From an uncultured Hyphomicrobiales bacterium (GTDB lineage Bacteria; Pseudomonadota; Alphaproteobacteria; Rhizobiales; Aestuariivirgaceae), in the NCBI GenBank assembly GCA_902826365.1, contig CADEEO010000008.1:3922-38406 (forward strand): a stretch of DNA of 34,485 nt, read 5' to 3'. Within the stretch, counting starts at the first letter, position 1. The number at the start of each line of letters is the position of its first letter. Under the pieces are notes generated by a model. That model did no database searches. It saw nothing but the letters and a program-made list of their open reading frames with translations, and was not told where the DNA came from. The translations under genes were made by a program, and so were the position numbers. Below are positions 34,427 to 34,485 of this stretch, piece after piece.

Positions 34427-34485
34427 GCAACCTCGAAAATTGATGCGCCCTGATCGGCGCGGCCGGCAAGATTCCGGAAAGCCTT
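34423..34485 (-). CDS. edd: C-terminal end of probable 6-phosphogluconate dehydratase (cut by window edge)
   Basis: Only the last 20 codons and the stop are in the window: [20 protein letters not shown]. The pattern FR, then A-x-x-GAS, resembles the C terminus of Edd, and the TGA stop overlaps the eda start, as expected for an edd-eda operon. Edd makes KDPG from 6-phosphogluconate. The fragment is too short to be certain; another sugar-acid enzyme is possible. Confidence 0.6.
   Translation of the reverse strand, partial: KAFRNLAGRADQGASIFEVA

Noticed and set aside
1..34485. CRISPR arrays, insertion sequences, prophage or toxin-antitoxin genes
   Set aside because: No regularly spaced repeats, transposase or integrase motifs, or terminal repeats were noticed. 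Read by eye only.
1..34485. tRNA, rRNA or riboswitch genes
   Set aside because: Gaps between genes are short and show no tRNA T-loop pattern (GGTTCGAATCC type) or known riboswitch core. Covariance searches were not possible.

Overview
The window looks like a chromosomal segment of an alphaproteobacterium, most likely of the order Hyphomicrobiales (Rhizobiales). This is inferred from the CycM-type membrane cytochrome c beside kdsB and pheA, the Rhizobium/Caulobacter-style cpa/tad pilus locus, CtrA-like boxes, and GC-rich genes that overlap by ATGA or TAATG. No tRNA, rRNA, insertion sequence, phage gene or CRISPR array was seen. Both edges cut genes: a prephenate dehydratase on the left and a probable 6-phosphogluconate dehydratase on the right.

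Layout. (1) 1-2243: pheA and kdsB on the minus strand, divergent from cycM, which ends in a strong terminator. (2) 2354-10806: a tightly packed plus-strand operon for uptake of oligopeptides or microcin C-like compounds. It has two tandem paralogous YejA-type binding proteins (one with a Tat signal, one with a Sec signal), permeases YejB and YejE, the fused double ATPase YejF, and a coupled GhrA-type hydroxyacid reductase. (3) 13436-10803, minus strand: an M17 aminopeptidase, a small MarR regulator and an NlpC/P60 cell-wall hydrolase. (4) 13565-25643: a Tad (Flp type IVc) pilus locus. The main minus-strand unit runs flp, cpaA, cpaB, cpaC, cpaD, cpaE, cpaF, tadB, tadC. The lipoprotein TadD is convergent to it. 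A plus-strand arm divergent from flp holds an orphan CpaC-like N-domain protein and two TadE-type minor pilins. A 533-bp gene-free, AT-rich gap separates flp from this arm. (5) 25799-34485: accessory and housekeeping metabolism. It includes an EamA exporter, a beta-hydroxyacid dehydrogenase, an aldehyde dehydrogenase of the ketoglutarate-semialdehyde type, glk-pncA, prfC, a DUF599 membrane protein, an alpha/beta hydrolase, and edd-eda at the right edge.

How the genes work together. The Tad genes supply nearly a whole machine: pilin, prepilin peptidase, secretin, pilotin-like TPR lipoprotein, motor ATPase, polar-localisation ATPase, inner-membrane platform and minor pilins. Three CtrA-like boxes (TTAA-N7-TTAAC with one mismatch each) lie upstream of flp, cpaB and tadD, which suggests cell-cycle control. 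glk, edd and eda point to sugar breakdown through the Entner-Doudoroff route; the dehydrogenases nearby could feed sugar acids into central metabolism.

No plainly new system was found. The parts most worth a second look are the divergent arm of the Tad locus (orphan N-domain protein, AT-rich gap, candidate CtrA boxes, no TadG seen), the Tat/Sec pair of binding proteins, and the aminopeptidase-MarR-NlpC operon.
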